From contig NZ_RXNR01000002.1 in the NCBI RefSeq assembly GCF_003966145.1, positions 1-64,000 of the forward strand: a stretch of DNA of 64,000 nucleotides. Direction: 5' to 3'. Numbering within the stretch: the stretch's first letter is position 1; every line of letters starts with the position of its first letter. The position numbers and the translations under genes are program-made. The notes beneath the pieces were generated by a model, which saw nothing but the letters and a program-made list of their open reading frames with translations, did not search any database and was not told the origin of the DNA. Source of the DNA: Lysinibacillus telephonicus (GTDB lineage Bacteria; Bacillota; Bacilli; Bacillales_A; Planococcaceae). Positions 34,889-43,467 of this stretch are shown piece after piece.

Positions 34889-35605
34889 TTATTTGTTTTC
34901 TAAGTGATTAAACAAAAGACTTTCCACATGCAGTAAATGTTTTTTCATTACATTGCTAGCTTGCTGTGAATCTTGTTCTTGAAGCGCTTTAAATATATCA
35001 ACATGTTCTTGATGAAGCTGCAGCAATGCTCCTCGTTCCGAATAGGATAGTAGTTCTCGAGTTTGAATAATTTGTTGTGCTATCGTACTTGAAACATTTT
35101 GCAGCATCGTAACTAGCAAAGGATTATTTGCCGCTTCTGATATTGTATGGTGAAATAAAATATCAGCTTCTCCACTGGTGTTTGCATCAAAGACTGATTT
35201 CTCCATAATTTGTAAAGTGTTGCGTAATACTTCAAGGTGTTCTTCAGTCCGGAACTTTGCGGCATTTTCAATTAAACCAAGCTCAAGTATTTTTCGAATT
35301 TCAAAAATGTTTTTAATTTGTTCCTTATCAAAAATAAGTGAACTAGGTATAAGTAGTTGAATATCTTCAGCCCCCAATTTACGTACAAATGTACCTTCTC
35401 CATGTCGAATCTCAACAATCCCTTTCGCTTGCAATGATGTGAGCGCTTCTCTAATAGCAGAGCGGCCAACCTCGAAATGTTTTGCCAGTTGCTCCACTGA
35501 GTCAAGCTTTTCCCCAGGGAGTATTTCCTTGTTTAAAATTTGTTGTTCAATGATGTCTGCAACTTGCTCATATAATTTTTTAGGTTTTATTTTTTTATAT
35601 TGCAT
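34889..35605 (-). CDS. lutR: LutR-like FadR-family regulator
   Basis: A 238-aa GntR-superfamily regulator of the FadR subgroup. The winged HTH is LPGEKLDSVEQLAKHFEVGRSAIREALTSLQAKGIVEIRHGEGTFV (about 29-74). The all-helical FCD effector domain (about 95-230) has the metal-site His pattern in ADILFHHTISEAANNPLL and LHQEHVDIFKAL. In B. subtilis LutR represses lutABC and senses lactate. Here the gene lies 113 bp upstream of lutA on the same strand, so it may be partly co-transcribed. GGGAAGG precedes ATG 35605. The name is given from context and family. Confidence 0.85.
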   Translation of the reverse strand: MQYKKIKPKKLYEQVADIIEQQILNKEILPGEKLDSVEQLAKHFEVGRSAIREALTSLQAKGIVEIRHGEGTFVRKLGAEDIQLLIPSSLIFDKEQIKNIFEIRKILELGLIENAAKFRTEEHLEVLRNTLQIMEKSVFDANTSGEADILFHHTISEAANNPLLVTMLQNVSSTIAQQIIQTRELLSYSERGALLQLHQEHVDIFKALQEQDSQQASNVMKKHLLHVESLLFNHLENK

Positions 35606-35673
35606 TTGATTAATACCTTCCCATGTTTCTTTCTTATTATTGATTATATTTTATTCAATGGCCTGTTTCTATA

Positions 35674-35705
35674 GAATAAAAAACCGCCCGTAATACGGAC
35701 GGTTT
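35674..35705 (-). terminator. Terminator after fumC
   Basis: Minus-strand AAACCGTCCG and CGGGCGGTTT pair around TATTA, followed by a TTTTTTATTC tail. It separates fumC from lutR. Confidence 0.85.
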
Positions 35706-35717
35706 AGGGTAAAGAGA

Positions 35718-37109
35718 TTATTCTGCGTTTGGATAAATCATTTTCTTTGGATCAATGTATTCATCAAATTGTTCTTCCGTTAGAAGACCTAATGAAATAG
35801 CAGCCTCTTTTAAAGTTGATCCTTCTTTATGAGCTTTTTTCGCGATTTTTGCAGCATTTTCATACCCGATATATGGGTTTAATGCAGTTACTAGCATTAA
35901 AGAATTTTCAAGGTTTTTCTCAAGCACTTCCATATTCGGCTCGATACCAACTGCACAGTTATCATTGAAAGATTTCATTGCATCTGCAAGAAGGCGTGCA
36001 GATTGCAGGAAGTTGTAGATAATAACAGGCTTGAATACATTTAATTCGAAATTACCTTGTGAAGCCGCGAATGCAATTGTTGCGTCATTTCCAACTACTT
36101 GTGTAACAACCATTGTCATTGCTTCACTTTGTGTAGGGTTTACTTTACCTGGCATGATGGAGCTTCCTGGTTCATTTTCCGGAATTGTAATTTCACCAAT
36201 TCCACTACGAGGACCACTTGCTAACCATCGAACATCATTTGCTATCTTCATTAAATCAACAGCAAGTGCTTTTAGTGCACCGTGAGCAGAGACGATTTCA
36301 TCATGACTTGTTAAAGCATGGAATTTATTTTCGGAAGAGGCGAAAGACTTTCCTGTTAATGTACTAATTTCTTCTGCTACCATGTCACCGAAGCGTGGGT
36401 GTGCATTAATGCCTGTACCAACAGCAGTACCACCAATAGCAAGATCCTTTAGAAATTCAGTGTTTACTTTAATCATCTTTTCTGATTTTACGAGCATGTG
36501 GTGCCAGCCGCTAATTTCTTGGCCTAAAGTTAAAGGAGTTGCATCTTGTAAATGTGTTCGGCCGATTTTAATAATATCATTAAATGCTTCTGACTTTTCT
36601 TTTAACGTTTCCTTTAACAGTTGAAGCCGCGGCATTAAGTAGTTTTCAACAATTTGTACAGCTGCGATATGCAATGCAGTAGGGAAAGTATCATTTGAAC
36701 TTTGTGATTTATTAACGTCATCATTTGGATGTACATGTTCAGTAATGCCTTGCTCTTCTAACAATTGATTAGCACGGTAGGCAATAACCTCATTCACATT
36801 CATATTAGACTGTGTCCCACTACCTGTTTGCCATACAACAAGAGGGAAATGGTCATCCCATTTGCCTGCTAAAATTTCATCGGCAGTCGTTACAATTGCA
36901 TCTGCTTTAGCTGGCGATAATTTGCCTAGTTTTTTATTTGCAATAGCAGCTGCTTTTTTTAATGTTGCAAATGCGCGAATAATTTCAATCGGCATTTTTT
37001 CTTCACCGATTTGGAAATTTTCTTTACTTCTTTGTGTTTGAGCTCCCCAAATTTTATCAGCAGGCACTTGAATCTCACCAATTGTGTCTTTTTCAATACG
37101 ATAATCCAT
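35718..37109 (-). CDS. fumC: Class II fumarate hydratase
   Basis: A 463-aa iron-independent fumarase that interconverts fumarate and malate in the TCA cycle. The superfamily signature [17 protein letters not shown] is near residue 317. [18 protein letters not shown] and the catalytic loop [20 protein letters not shown] are intact. Length matches FumC/CitG. The ribosome binding site AAAGGGAG lies before ATG 37109. Upstream on the same strand are a Fur-box promoter and a terminator hairpin, so full-length mRNA requires read-through or a second promoter (a possible -10, TATAAC, lies near 37145). Iron control of an iron-free fumarase would be logical. Confidence 0.96.
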   Translation of the reverse strand: MDYRIEKDTIGEIQVPADKIWGAQTQRSKENFQIGEEKMPIEIIRAFATLKKAAAIANKKLGKLSPAKADAIVTTADEILAGKWDDHFPLVVWQTGSGTQSNMNVNEVIAYRANQLLEEQGITEHVHPNDDVNKSQSSNDTFPTALHIAAVQIVENYLMPRLQLLKETLKEKSEAFNDIIKIGRTHLQDATPLTLGQEISGWHHMLVKSEKMIKVNTEFLKDLAIGGTAVGTGINAHPRFGDMVAEEISTLTGKSFASSENKFHALTSHDEIVSAHGALKALAVDLMKIANDVRWLASGPRSGIGEITIPENEPGSSIMPGKVNPTQSEAMTMVVTQVVGNDATIAFAASQGNFELNVFKPVIIYNFLQSARLLADAMKSFNDNCAVGIEPNMEVLEKNLENSLMLVTALNPYIGYENAAKIAKKAHKEGSTLKEAAISLGLLTEEQFDEYIDPKKMIYPNAE

Positions 37110-37170
37110 TCTACCAACTCCCTTTGTATAGTTATATGTAAGTTATACCCAGTAATAGAAGTAATAATAG

Positions 37171-37262
37171 AAAAAGGCAAACCCAAGATAGATTTGCCAT
37201 TTTTCATAAAAATTATTCGAGAATTCTGAGGGGGGTATCTCGAAAATAAGAAGCAACAATAT
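37171..37262 (-). ncRNA. Candidate Fur-controlled FsrA-like small RNA / fumC leader
   Basis: A predicted transcript of about 92 nt begins seven bases after the Fur-box promoter and ends at a Rho-independent terminator. Stem 1 is TTCGAGA (37244-37238) with TCTCGAA (37222-37216). Its 15-nt loop contains ACCCCCCTC. Stem 2 is GGCAAATC/GGTTTGCC (37198-37191 and 37183-37176) followed by TTTTT. No plausible start codon with a ribosome binding site exists. B. subtilis FsrA has the same size, Fur control and C-rich single-stranded segment and represses iron-rich enzymes including lutABC. Alternatively it is an attenuated fumC leader. Not homology-tested. Confidence 0.6.
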
Positions 37263-37264
37263 AC

Positions 37265-37283
37265 GATAATGATAATCATTATC
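37265..37283. promoter_or_regulatory. Perfect Fur box
   Basis: GATAATGATAATCATTATC matches the classical 19-bp Fur consensus at every position. It overlaps the -10 and most of the spacer of the minus-strand promoter, so Fur-Fe(II) should repress that transcript. Confidence 0.92.
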
Positions 37284-37297
37284 ACTAGGGTTGTCAA
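37269..37297 (-). promoter_or_regulatory. Strong minus-strand promoter overlapping Fur box
   Basis: Minus strand TTGACA (37297-37292, perfect), 17-bp spacer, TATCAT (37274-37269, five of six). The predicted start is near 37262. Confidence 0.85.
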
Positions 37298-37401
37298 TTA
37301 ATATTTTCCAAAAAATTATAAAAAGGGAATAGAAGGAAATATATCAGAATGAAACTAGTAATTATAATAATTTCTAGAAAATTAATAGGAATTATGTACT
37401 A

Positions 37402-37431
37402 TTGAAATTTGAGTCGCATACAATGTATTAT
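37402..37431 (+). promoter_or_regulatory. tsuA promoter candidate
   Basis: TTGAAA, 18-bp spacer, TATTAT, about 40 bp before the tsuA start codon. Confidence 0.5.
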
Positions 37432-37470
37432 ATTCATATTGTTTTACTAAGAATTAAAGGAGCTGATTTT

Positions 37471-38544
37471 ATGGCTTATATGATAATAACAGGATTAATT
37501 TGCGGCGCATTGCTTGGCTTCGTAATGCAAAGAGGCCGTTTTTGTTTAACAGGTGGATTCCGCGATATGTATTTAGCTAAAAACAATCGCATGTTTTATG
37601 CATTGTTAGTAGCTATTGCTGTACAAAGTGTTGGAGTCTTTTTACTAATAGATATGGGAGTATTTGAATACTCTGCAGGAACATTGCCAATTGTTGCTGT
37701 AATTGTCGGGTCGTTTATTTTTGGTATCGGAATTATTTTAGCTGGGGGCTGTGCAACTGGTACTTGGTATCGTGCAGGTGAAGGGCTTATCGGCAGCTGG
37801 ATTGCATTAGCAGGTTATATGTTGATGAGTACTATTATGAAATCAGGCGTACTAGCACCAATTAATCAGCAAATTCAAGGAAGTTCAGTCTTACCAACAA
37901 ACTCAATTGCAGATACTTTTGGAATAAATCATTGGTTTATTATCATTCCATTTGTAGCAATTGTTGCGTTTATCTTATTTAAACAATTAACAAAGCCTAA
38001 AGTTGCAATTCCAGCGTTGAAAGCAAAACGTACAGGTTTAGCTCATATTTTATTTGAAAAACGTTGGAATCCGTTTGTTACGGCGGCTTTAATTGGGGTT
38101 ATTGCATTAATTGCATGGCCATTAAGTGCGGCAACAGGCCGTGTATTTGGTCTTGGAATTACTACACCATCAGCAAATATTCTTCAATATTTAACAACTG
38201 GCGATAGCACGTTTATTAACTGGGGTGTATTTTTAGTATTAGGTATTTTCGCGGGCTCATTTATTGCAGCAAAAGGAAGCAAAGAATTTCGTTTTAGAAT
38301 GCCTGATGTTAAAACAGGAATAAACAGTTTTGTTGGCGGTAATTTAATGGGAATTGGCGCTAGTCTTGCTGGTGGTTGTTCAATAGGGAATGGTTTGGTT
38401 ATGACAGCCGCAATGACTTGGCAAGGTTGGATTGGTCTAATCTTTATGATTTTAGGCACTTGGACAGCATCTTATTTTGTTTATGTTCGTCCACGTCAAA
38501 AAGCCAAAGCTGCAAAATTAAAAGAGCAAGTAGCTGCAGTTTAA
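37471..38544 (+). CDS. tsuA: YeeE/YedE-family thiosulfate transporter TsuA-like
   Basis: A 357-aa integral membrane protein with two YeeE/YedE (sulf_transp) repeats. Each repeat carries the conserved Cys region: GFVMQRGRFCLTGGFRD and GGCATGTWYRAGEG in the first, GGCSIGNGLVMTAAMTWQGW in the second. These cysteines relay thiosulfate in TsuA. ATG at 37471 is chosen because AAAGGAG lies nine bases upstream; the frame extends to an ATG-like start at 37402 without a binding site. The next gene, 18 bp away, encodes a TusA-like protein, the known partner. The pair likely imports thiosulfate as a sulfur source. Confidence 0.9.
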   Translation: MAYMIITGLICGALLGFVMQRGRFCLTGGFRDMYLAKNNRMFYALLVAIAVQSVGVFLLIDMGVFEYSAGTLPIVAVIVGSFIFGIGIILAGGCATGTWYRAGEGLIGSWIALAGYMLMSTIMKSGVLAPINQQIQGSSVLPTNSIADTFGINHWFIIIPFVAIVAFILFKQLTKPKVAIPALKAKRTGLAHILFEKRWNPFVTAALIGVIALIAWPLSAATGRVFGLGITTPSANILQYLTTGDSTFINWGVFLVLGIFAGSFIAAKGSKEFRFRMPDVKTGINSFVGGNLMGIGASLAGGCSIGNGLVMTAAMTWQGWIGLIFMILGTWTASYFVYVRPRQKAKAAKLKEQVAAV

Positions 38545-38562
38545 TTTTAGGAGGAGATTCTT

Positions 38563-38787
38563 ATGCAAAAAAGATTAGAAGTATTAGGAATGGTTTGTCC
38601 ATTTCCGTTAATTGAGGCGCAACAAGCTATTGAAGAACTTAATTCAGGTGATGAATTAGTTGTGGATTTTGATTGTACTCAAGGTACTGAATCTATTCCT
38701 CGCTGGGCAGCAGAAGCAGGGCACACAGTAACGAATTTTGAGCAGACTGATGAAGCTGCATGGACAATTACAATTCAAAAGAAATAA
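38563..38787 (+). CDS. tsuB: TusA-family sulfurtransferase TsuB-like
   Basis: A 74-aa TusA/SirA/YeeD-fold protein. The active-site Cys lies in the family motif LGMVCPFPLIEAQQAIEEL (C13), where TusA proteins have CPxP. The beta-alpha-beta-alpha-beta fold length fits. Such proteins work with the YeeE transporter to take sulfur from thiosulfate. AGGAGGAG precedes the ATG. Second gene of the tsuA operon, closed by a terminator. Confidence 0.92.
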   Translation: MQKRLEVLGMVCPFPLIEAQQAIEELNSGDELVVDFDCTQGTESIPRWAAEAGHTVTNFEQTDEAAWTITIQKK

Positions 38788-38798
38788 TTTATAAATTT

Positions 38799-38855
38799 AA
38801 ACACCGCTTGTTTGAAAAGCTTACTTAGCTTTACGAACAGGCGGTGTTTTTAATT
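38799..38855 (+). terminator. Terminator after tsuB
   Basis: AAACACCGC plus TGTT pairs with AACAGGCGGTGTTT, with an inner AGCTTACTTAGCT hairpin, then TTTAATT. Confidence 0.8.
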
Positions 38856-38883
38856 GGTATTCACTTTGATTATCACCTCGAAA

Positions 38884-39195
38884 TTAAATAATTTTAACAT
38901 AAAAATCTTTCCCGTTATTAATTCCATTGACTTCAATGTCCTTCTTGTTTTGATAGTAGTTTACAATGGATCTTGCAAGGCCGGAATGTCCATTTAAGTA
39001 GGTTCCAGGTGTAATGGCTTTCCCAGGATTATGAAAATCAAAATAGATTCTTGTGTCATGGGACATGCTCTCTAATATTTCAACAAAGTCTTCGTGTGGA
39101 ATATGAAATCCTCTTGTGTAACAGCATTCTCTTCTATAAGTATCATGAGATATATTAATAGGTTTAGGTTCAATGACCATTTTGAAATCTTCCAT
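38884..39195 (-). CDS. Unknown 103-aa protein
   Basis: Not recognised. The product is 103 aa, soluble, with no signal peptide. Segments are MVIEPKPINISHDTYRRECC, FHIPHEDFVEILESM, RIYFDFHNPGK, and a C-terminal IEVNGINNGKDFYVKII, suggesting a small alpha/beta domain. ATG at 39195 is chosen because AAGGAG lies eight bases upstream; the longer frame from 39243 would start with an unrelated hydrophobic leader and no binding site. It lies between the tsuAB unit (convergent) and a ypsA-like gene on the same strand, and may be part of a two-gene unit. Function unknown. Confidence 0.6.
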   Translation of the reverse strand: MEDFKMVIEPKPINISHDTYRRECCYTRGFHIPHEDFVEILESMSHDTRIYFDFHNPGKAITPGTYLNGHSGLARSIVNYYQNKKDIEVNGINNGKDFYVKII

Positions 39196-39307
39196 AGATT
39201 CAGCTCCTTTTCTTGTACAAAATATTTCTAATAAGTATAACAAAAAAAAGGTTTGAGGTGTCAGAATATTTAATAAATAAGGGGTGAATGTTTTATGAAA
39301 CTATGGT

Positions 39308-39859
39308 TCACCATTCCTCCCTCTGCATTTCCTCTGCGATGACTTGAAGGTCGTATGCATTAATCTCTATTATTTTATAGTTATGAAGGTCTGCATACTT
39401 TTGTGCTAGGCTCTTAACGTATTTCGGTGATGCTTCGTTTTCTTCATCGTATACAAGAAGTAGGCCATCAGTATTGGAAATAATAAACTTATCTTTTTCG
39501 ATAAATTGCCAGGGTGCCTCATAGGTGCGTTTTGTTACACTTGTAACAAAATCTGCTTTACCTACTATGAAATGAAACTTCTGTTGTTTTTGTTCATTCC
39601 AATTTTTTTCTTGTTCTAAAAATGGGGTAATAACAGAATATTTTAAATTAGGATATTCATTTTTTAATTCTATTATGACTTCTGCTGTCCATGTTTCGAC
39701 ACCTGGTTGGCCGCTAATAACAACCCATTCTAAGCCATTGTCCAATAATACTCTTAATTCATTTTCTATTGCCTTTTTAATAATAGGGATACCAGGGTGA
39801 TTATCATTAAATATTCCAAGTTCATGTGGACGATAGCCAGAAACGTAGATTGTTTTCAT
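39308..39859 (-). CDS. ypsA: YpsA-type SLOG-family protein (DUF1273)
   Basis: A 183-aa member of the YpsA/DUF1273 family with a Rossmann-like SLOG fold, thought to bind a nucleotide-type ligand. Signatures are MKTIYVSGYRPHELGIF at the start, LEWVVISGQPGVETWTAEVIIELK near 52-75, and NTDGLLLVYDEENEASPKY near 138. B. subtilis YpsA is linked to cell division and oxidative stress. ATG at 39859 follows AAGGAG; a longer frame from 39892 lacks a site. In many Bacillales ypsA is next to gpsB; no gpsB is seen here. Confidence 0.88.
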   Translation of the reverse strand: MKTIYVSGYRPHELGIFNDNHPGIPIIKKAIENELRVLLDNGLEWVVISGQPGVETWTAEVIIELKNEYPNLKYSVITPFLEQEKNWNEQKQQKFHFIVGKADFVTSVTKRTYEAPWQFIEKDKFIISNTDGLLLVYDEENEASPKYVKSLAQKYADLHNYKIIEINAYDLQVIAEEMQREEW

Positions 39860-39902
39860 AATTAACTCCTTAAAAATTAATATCTTCACCATTATTTTAA
39901 CG

Positions 39903-39937
39903 AAAAAAAAGGCTATTCGATAATATTTCGAATAACC
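39903..39937 (-). terminator. Terminator after rocD
   Basis: Minus-strand GGTTATTCGA and TCGAATAGCC pair around an AATATTA loop, followed by TTTTTTTT. Confidence 0.9.
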
Positions 39938-39955
39938 GCTTTAAATGGCGCACTA

Positions 39956-41149
39956 TTATGAGAATTGCTTGCGCACGAGATCTATTGCCCAATCGATTTC
40001 TTCCTTCGTAATAATTAATGGAGGGGCAAAACGGATTACGTAATCATGTGTTTCTTTACATAATAATCCTAATCCCATTAATTTTTCACAGTAAGGACGA
40101 GCTGGTTCTGTTAGTTCAACTCCGATAAATAGGCCTTTTCCTCGAACTTCTTTTACAGCCGGGTGTTTAATTGCTCGTAGTTGTTCAACGAAGTATTTGC
40201 CAAGTTCAAGTGAGCGATCTAGTAGTTTTTCCTCTTCAATCACTTCAAGAGATGCAAGTGAAACGGCGCAGGCAAGCGGGTTTCCACCGAAAGTAGATCC
40301 ATGTGAACCGGGATTTAATACGCCAAGAATGTCACTATTTGCAACAACAGCAGAAATTGGCATTACGCCGCCCCCAAGTGCTTTTCCGAGGATAATTACA
40401 TCCGGGGTTACATCATCCCATTGGTGAGCAAACATTCTTCCTGTACGAGCTAATCCTGTTTGGATTTCATCTGCAATAAATAATACATTGTTTTCTTTGC
40501 ATATCTGTTCAGCTGCTTTTAAGAAGCCTTTTGGAGGTATGATGATACCAGCTTCGCCTTGAATTGGCTCAACAATAAATGCAGCAGTGTTTGGTGTGAT
40601 TGCCTTTTTAAGGGCATCAGCATCACCATAAGGAATTAATTTAAATCCAGGCAACATCGGTCCGAATCCACGTTTATACTCTTGTTCAGAAGATAGCGAA
40701 ACAGCACCGATTGTACGGCCGTGGAAGTTCCCGTTGCAGCCAATTATTTCTGCTTTGTTGTCTTCCACACCTTTTACTTCATATGCCCAGCGACGAGCAA
40801 CTTTAATTGCAGATTCTACAGCTTCTGCACCTGTATTCATTGGTAATACCATGTTTTTCGCTGTTATTTCACAAACTTTTTCATACCAAGGGCCAAGCTT
40901 GTCATTGTGGAACGCACGCGATGTAAGTGTTACGCGATTCGCTTGGTCGATTAATGCCTGAATAATTTTCGGGTGGCGATGGCCTTGATTTAATGCAGAA
41001 TAAGCGGAAAGCATATCCATATATTTATTGCCTTCAGGGTCTTTTACCCAAACCCCTTCAGCTTCTGAAATTACAATTGGTAGTGGATGATAATTGTTTG
41101 CACCAAAGTTTTCAGTTTGTTTAATTAAACTTGTTGATTTCATAGTCAA
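39956..41149 (-). CDS. rocD: Ornithine aminotransferase
   Basis: A 397-aa class III PLP aminotransferase that converts ornithine and 2-oxoglutarate to glutamate semialdehyde and glutamate in arginine catabolism. The N-terminal [17 protein letters not shown] is the OAT signature. [18 protein letters not shown] binds PLP phosphate, [15 protein letters not shown] holds the PLP Asp, and [17 protein letters not shown] holds the Schiff-base Lys. [17 protein letters not shown] is typical. The start is taken as TTG 41149, because AAAGGGGG lies eight bases upstream; ATG 41143 would have 14-base spacing but is close. No other roc gene is adjacent. Confidence 0.95.
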   Translation of the reverse strand: MTMKSTSLIKQTENFGANNYHPLPIVISEAEGVWVKDPEGNKYMDMLSAYSALNQGHRHPKIIQALIDQANRVTLTSRAFHNDKLGPWYEKVCEITAKNMVLPMNTGAEAVESAIKVARRWAYEVKGVEDNKAEIIGCNGNFHGRTIGAVSLSSEQEYKRGFGPMLPGFKLIPYGDADALKKAITPNTAAFIVEPIQGEAGIIIPPKGFLKAAEQICKENNVLFIADEIQTGLARTGRMFAHQWDDVTPDVIILGKALGGGVMPISAVVANSDILGVLNPGSHGSTFGGNPLACAVSLASLEVIEEEKLLDRSLELGKYFVEQLRAIKHPAVKEVRGKGLFIGVELTEPARPYCEKLMGLGLLCKETHDYVIRFAPPLIITKEEIDWAIDLVRKQFS

Positions 41150-41549
41150 ATGAAGTTCCCCCTTTATGATGGTGATTGAAAAGAAGCATATACATGGTGA
41201 AATTACACGCAATGAAAGATGCTAGTAATCATCATTACAGTATATTTTCTAATCGCAATCTAATTCTCTCTTTTGTAATATGCTGTCATATTTCATCCAA
41301 ATCTTTTTATTCGATATAGAGAGTGTAAAAACCTTCTAATGATGTTACATTCGGTAGCTATTCATAGTATGAAAAATACTTCATAAAACGTTTTTATCTA
41401 ACAAAAAAATTAAAAATGTGTTCTAAAATTTAGCTTAGATTCAATGTCATTTGTCGTTTTTACAGGTCAAAGGAAGCTTTTTAATTTCAAGTTATTTACA
41501 TTTTGTTTCCTCAATGTAATAATATGGTAAAATCAAAGAGGTCGAGGAA
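41150..41549. other. Intergenic region upstream of rocD and peptidase gene
   Basis: About 400 bp between divergent genes. It is AT-rich with many short direct repeats. A SigL-type GG-N10-GC element was searched for on the rocD side and not found with correct spacing. No well-spaced SigA hexamers or structured RNA were identified. GAGGTCGAGG at the right end is the ribosome binding site of the peptidase gene. Confidence 0.35.
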
Positions 41550-42734
41550 ATGGAAATAAAAAAATTTATTGTTAGCTTCTTAGTAATTATATTATTTAGT
41601 ATCATCTCATTTAATAATATTAGTGCTAAAGCAAATATCATTGAATTAGATAATGCAAAAATAATAGCTGAAAAATTTAAAGCAAATAGTATATACACCG
41701 AAACATGGAAATATGGAGAGTTGGTTTTTGAAAACTTAATTTACGATGTCGATGATAGTCTATTAGGTTATCACTTTATAATCAATGAGAAAGGGCAAAA
41801 TATAGGGTATATTGTAGTCTCAGCTTCTGAAAATGTAGAAACTATATTTTCATTTGGAACAGGTTCTTTTATGAATGAAGATGTTGAGCAAAATTCAGGA
41901 GAGAAGATTTATTTTATAAATCCTGTGTCAATTGTCACAGCAAAGAATACTATTGAATTAAACGAAACATTTGAAAAAAATAAAACGGAACTAATTGATA
42001 AGTTGAAGGATGAAATGACATTGAATAATCTTTCGGACGAAGACTCTACCGACTCGATTAGAGAGGAAATTGAATTAATTGAAAACTTGGAGTTAAAAAC
42101 AGTTAGTGAAAGAAATTTGGAAAATAATATTACAGACTCTGAATCAGCAATTCAAAATAGTAATCCTTCAGTTATAACGCCACTAGCCTCAAATCCTTTA
42201 CCAGTTAGAAGAGTATACCAGAGATCTTCAGGTGTATTACAACCAGGGAAATCATGTGGACCAGCAGTTGGGGTAATGATGTCAAACTATTATTATTCAA
42301 TAGGGTATGAGTCTATTAATAATAGCGGATATTATGGTGGAGATGCTAAATTTATAAATCACCTAGCGAGTTCAGGTTACATGAAAACAGGTACTGTTGG
42401 TACTTCATTAGCTAATTTTGAAGATGGGCTTAGAAAACATTTAAACTTAAATTTAACTTCAAACTTATTTGATGTGGCTCGTACCTCTGCTACAAATAAA
42501 TATAGTACGTATAAAAATTTAATTAATTCAGGCCATCCAGTGGCAATTAGATTTACAAATATATGGGAGGCTATCTTTGGGTCATCAGCTTATTCCTGGC
42601 ACTATGTTTTAGGAACTGGGTATTCTGGTTCAAATGTGATAATGTTAGATCCAGATGGTTCAAGTTCTGGAACTAAAACTTTCAACTATACTACTTATCA
42701 GTCAGATATGAATTTAATTTGGATTATCCCTTGA
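41550..42734 (+). CDS. Secreted C39-like cysteine peptidase
   Basis: A 394-aa exported protein with an N-terminal signal peptide (about 1-27, ending ISAKA). Residues about 28-115 resemble a prodomain of the streptopain/Spi kind, with GQNIGYIVVSAS. An acidic, Asn-rich linker covers about 120-205. The C-terminal papain-like C39 domain has the catalytic Cys in LQPGKSCGPAVGVMMSNYYY, the His in YSWHYVLGTGYSG and an Asp in MLDPDGSSSG. The substrate is unknown. The start has GAGG repeats upstream. It is followed 52 bp later by a small membrane-protein gene and is likely co-transcribed with it. Confidence 0.8.
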   Translation: MEIKKFIVSFLVIILFSIISFNNISAKANIIELDNAKIIAEKFKANSIYTETWKYGELVFENLIYDVDDSLLGYHFIINEKGQNIGYIVVSASENVETIFSFGTGSFMNEDVEQNSGEKIYFINPVSIVTAKNTIELNETFEKNKTELIDKLKDEMTLNNLSDEDSTDSIREEIELIENLELKTVSERNLENNITDSESAIQNSNPSVITPLASNPLPVRRVYQRSSGVLQPGKSCGPAVGVMMSNYYYSIGYESINNSGYYGGDAKFINHLASSGYMKTGTVGTSLANFEDGLRKHLNLNLTSNLFDVARTSATNKYSTYKNLINSGHPVAIRFTNIWEAIFGSSAYSWHYVLGTGYSGSNVIMLDPDGSSSGTKTFNYTTYQSDMNLIWIIP

Positions 42735-42786
42735 TGGTCTCGTTATTAATTTATTTTTAATTAAAAAATATATAGTAGGTGGTATA

Positions 42787-43191
42787 ATGAAACCTTTCTA
42801 TCTAATTTTGGTTAGCTCAATTCCTTTTATTGTGAGTTTGTTACTGGGGGTTATATCTTGGATATTCCTTTATCAAAGAACTATACCGAATGATATTTTG
42901 TTTGCTGTTATTTTTTACATTATACCTCCTTATGTATTTATTATTTTGCCTTTTTATTTCGGAATAAAATATGTCATTGAGAGGATTTTTAATTCACTTC
43001 GAGGTGGAGTATTTATAGCTAGCTGTGTTTTAGTAGCCTTTTTACAAGCCTATCTTTTAGTACTAGTTTTAGGTGGAAGTCTTTTTGATAAAAATGGTGC
43101 ATTAGTAATCGGCTTGCCATTTTTATTACTAGGATTTAGTTTTGCTTTACTTGTTTTATTTTTTGAAAGAAAGCCAAAGGAAAAAATTTAA
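42787..43191 (+). CDS. Four-helix membrane protein of unknown function
   Basis: A 134-aa integral membrane protein with hydrophobic helices at about 5-28, 35-60, 76-97 and 104-127, and a basic end (FERKPKEKI). No family was recognised. AGTAGGTGG lies before the ATG. Its position right after a secreted peptidase gene suggests a membrane partner such as an immunity, sensing or processing factor, but nothing in the sequence shows this directly. Confidence 0.65.
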   Translation: MKPFYLILVSSIPFIVSLLLGVISWIFLYQRTIPNDILFAVIFYIIPPYVFIILPFYFGIKYVIERIFNSLRGGVFIASCVLVAFLQAYLLVLVLGGSLFDKNGALVIGLPFLLLGFSFALLVLFFERKPKEKI

Positions 43192-43356
43192 ATAATTAAA
43201 ATGAATCTAATCTTCTTTCCGCTATCTAAAAGGAGCATATTTTCCTTTACAAATCAGTACTGTATTCACGGTAATGAACATTGCCCTTGATTGCTATGTA
43301 CCACAAAGCTATTCTGATTACTATAAAATTTAATTTGAAAAAACCAAAATAAATAC

Positions 43357-43385
43357 TTGCATTATTGCTGAGATAGGAATATTAT
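43357..43385 (+). promoter_or_regulatory. tetR promoter candidate
   Basis: TTGCAT, 17-bp spacer, TATTAT, directly followed by the dyad operator at 43388-43418. Confidence 0.5.
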
Positions 43386-43387
43386 AA

Positions 43388-43418
43388 TGACCGGATGACC
43401 AAAATGGTTTTGCGGTCA
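43388..43418. promoter_or_regulatory. Dyad operator 1 of TetR-yhgE system
   Basis: Nested inverted repeats: TGACCG (43388-43393) with CGGTCA (43413-43418), and ACCA/TGGT inside. TGACCGGATGACC shares TGACYGRATGAC with the site before yhgE. A T6 run follows, so it could also act as a terminator. Confidence 0.55.
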
Positions 43419-43467
43419 TTTTTTGTGCGGTATGCTGTACATAACTTAACTAGAAAGGATGTTGGGA

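Noticed and set aside
36959-37297. 112-codon minus-strand frame through the Fur box and fumC start
   Set aside because: It overlaps the promoter, the terminator and the first codons of fumC in another frame, has no ribosome binding site, and its composition follows the DNA structure elements.
41213-41260. SigL-type promoter for rocD
   Set aside because: A TAGCAT...TTGC arrangement was seen, but the GG and GC elements are one base off the required spacing and the GG is missing.
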